Source: Henriciella sp.
GTDB lineage: Bacteria; Pseudomonadota; Alphaproteobacteria; Caulobacterales; Hyphomonadaceae
Length of the DNA stretch: 64,000 nucleotides
NCBI GenBank assembly: GCA_013213785.1
Contig: JABSPZ010000016.1
Span: 1-64,000, forward strand
Reading direction: 5' to 3'
The notes beneath the pieces were generated by a model that searched no databases, was not told the DNA's origin, and was given only the letters and a program-made list of their open reading frames with translations. Position numbers and translations under genes: made by a program. This document shows, in pieces, positions 63,493 to 64,000 of this stretch; position 1 is the stretch's first letter; each line of letters opens with the position of its first letter.

Positions 63493-64000
63493 TTAACTTT
63501 CATGAGCCGGCTGTACCGGGCCCGTCGGCGATCTAAACCTGGCTAGAATTGATGCAACAAAATTCCTCTCAAAAATCAGAAGAAGAGCCATGTAAACGCA
63601 CGCGCCGATGGCCACACCCCCGACCAAACGGACCCCATCGCCCAGGGTCTCTGTTGTCTGCGTCACCCAAATCATAACGACGCACGCCATGAGAATAGAT
63701 GCAATGGCCGCCCCTGCCCCAGCCTTCAACTGATGCCATAAGCCGACGCCAATTTTTTGCTTCAAGAAGTATGACCCAAGAGGCCAAGTCACCAAGGTTC
63801 GAACCATGAGCAGACCCGTCACAGCGACAATTCCAAGCGGCGCAACAAATGGGATACCCGCAATGATTATCATCAGCGCTGTAACTTGAACGATAAGCGG
63901 ACGCTGTGTTTCTCCCACACCTCGCAACACCGCGACATAGTTCGCAGTCATAGCAAACCGCATCCCGAGCAGCATGAGCATTTGGGTTGGTACGACCGCG
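63493..64000 (-). CDS. Polysaccharide flippase (MOP superfamily), C-terminal part
   Basis: The frame stays open to the window edge, so the 5' part is missing. The visible 169 residues include about four to five membrane helices and the conserved internal motif YVAVLRGVGETQRPLIVQVT typical of Wzx/MurJ-like lipid-linked-sugar flippases, here of the oligosaccharide-flippase branch. It would move an undecaprenyl-linked sugar across the inner membrane. It is on the same strand as tamA and ends 72 bases before it. MurJ cannot be excluded from this fragment. Confidence 0.75.
   Translation of the reverse strand, partial: AVVPTQMLMLLGMRFAMTANYVAVLRGVGETQRPLIVQVTALMIIIAGIPFVAPLGIVAVTGLLMVRTLVTWPLGSYFLKQKIGVGLWHQLKAGAGAAIASILMACVVMIWVTQTTETLGDGVRLVGGVAIGACVYMALLLIFERNFVASILARFRSPTGPVQPAHES

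Noticed and set aside
1-64000. CRISPR array, prophage module or toxin-antitoxin system
   Set aside because: No regularly spaced repeats, phage structural genes or paired small toxin/antitoxin ORFs were seen on either strand; apart from the IS end and excisionase remnant the window is chromosomal core and accessory metabolism.

Overview
The window reads as a chromosomal segment of an alphaproteobacterium. The arguments are the gene orders panB/yfgM-like/bamB/der, radA-cvpA-purF and sufBCDS-sufT-sufA, an RNase E with an acidic insert in its S1 domain and a C-terminal GWW motif, a UrcA-family secreted protein, and an M23 peptidase paired with a bactofilin. Together these suggest the Caulobacterales/Maricaulales side (Hyphomonadaceae-like, prosthecate relatives). 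That placement is inference from gene content. Base composition looks moderately G+C rich and fairly even, and coding density is very high with many 1-17 base overlaps.

Layout. (a) 1-450: end of an IS3-family element, inserted at the start of an AlpA/excisionase-like gene whose stop codon lies just beside the 3' end of tRNA-Phe(GAA). This looks like a scar of an integrative element. (b) 520-8000: sphingosine-1-phosphate-lyase-like PLP enzyme, UrcA-family protein, radA-cvpA-purF, an SDR, and a PAS-GAF-GGDEF diguanylate cyclase. (c) 8068-12616: der, bamB, a YfgM-like protein and panB. (d) 12693-24710: Fe-S assembly region. The suf genes form two minus-strand blocks, IscS-like desulfurase...sufB and sufC-sufD-sufS-sufT-sufA, separated by about 2 kb with a lipoprotein, a degenerate alpha/beta hydrolase and a tiny membrane protein. 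A SOUL heme-binding gene in the first block is frameshifted. (e) 24829-39085: hydrolase, anmK, tyrS, a long AsmA-like protein, Bcp, M23 peptidase-bactofilin, prfB with its programmed +1 frameshift, PBP1A and an AmiC-type amidase; this stretch is rich in envelope genes. (f) 39214-45477: a small secreted protein resembling the allene-oxide-cyclase barrel fold, RNase E with a long leader, a methyltransferase, an LMW phosphatase-like protein, an unresolved 0.57-kb stretch, and an ornithine-type decarboxylase. (g) 45522-49139: a cobalamin-riboswitch operon of BtuC-like permease, ATPase and cobyric acid synthase. (h) 49136-53030: trehalose operon otsA-otsB-GH15. (i) 53177-57005: SDR, then nucleotide-sugar genes fcl, gmd and UDP-glucuronate decarboxylase. 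(j) 57111-64000: secreted protein, tamB-tamA, and the C-terminal part of a polysaccharide flippase running off the window.

No CRISPR array, prophage, toxin-antitoxin pair or obviously new multigene system was found. The items most worth a second look are the IS/excisionase/tRNA junction, the interrupted suf cluster with its dead-looking hydrolase, the SOUL frameshift at a seven-base homopolymer, a palindrome shared upstream of two small envelope genes, the AOC-barrel-like secreted protein, and the riboswitch operon lacking a receptor or binding protein.
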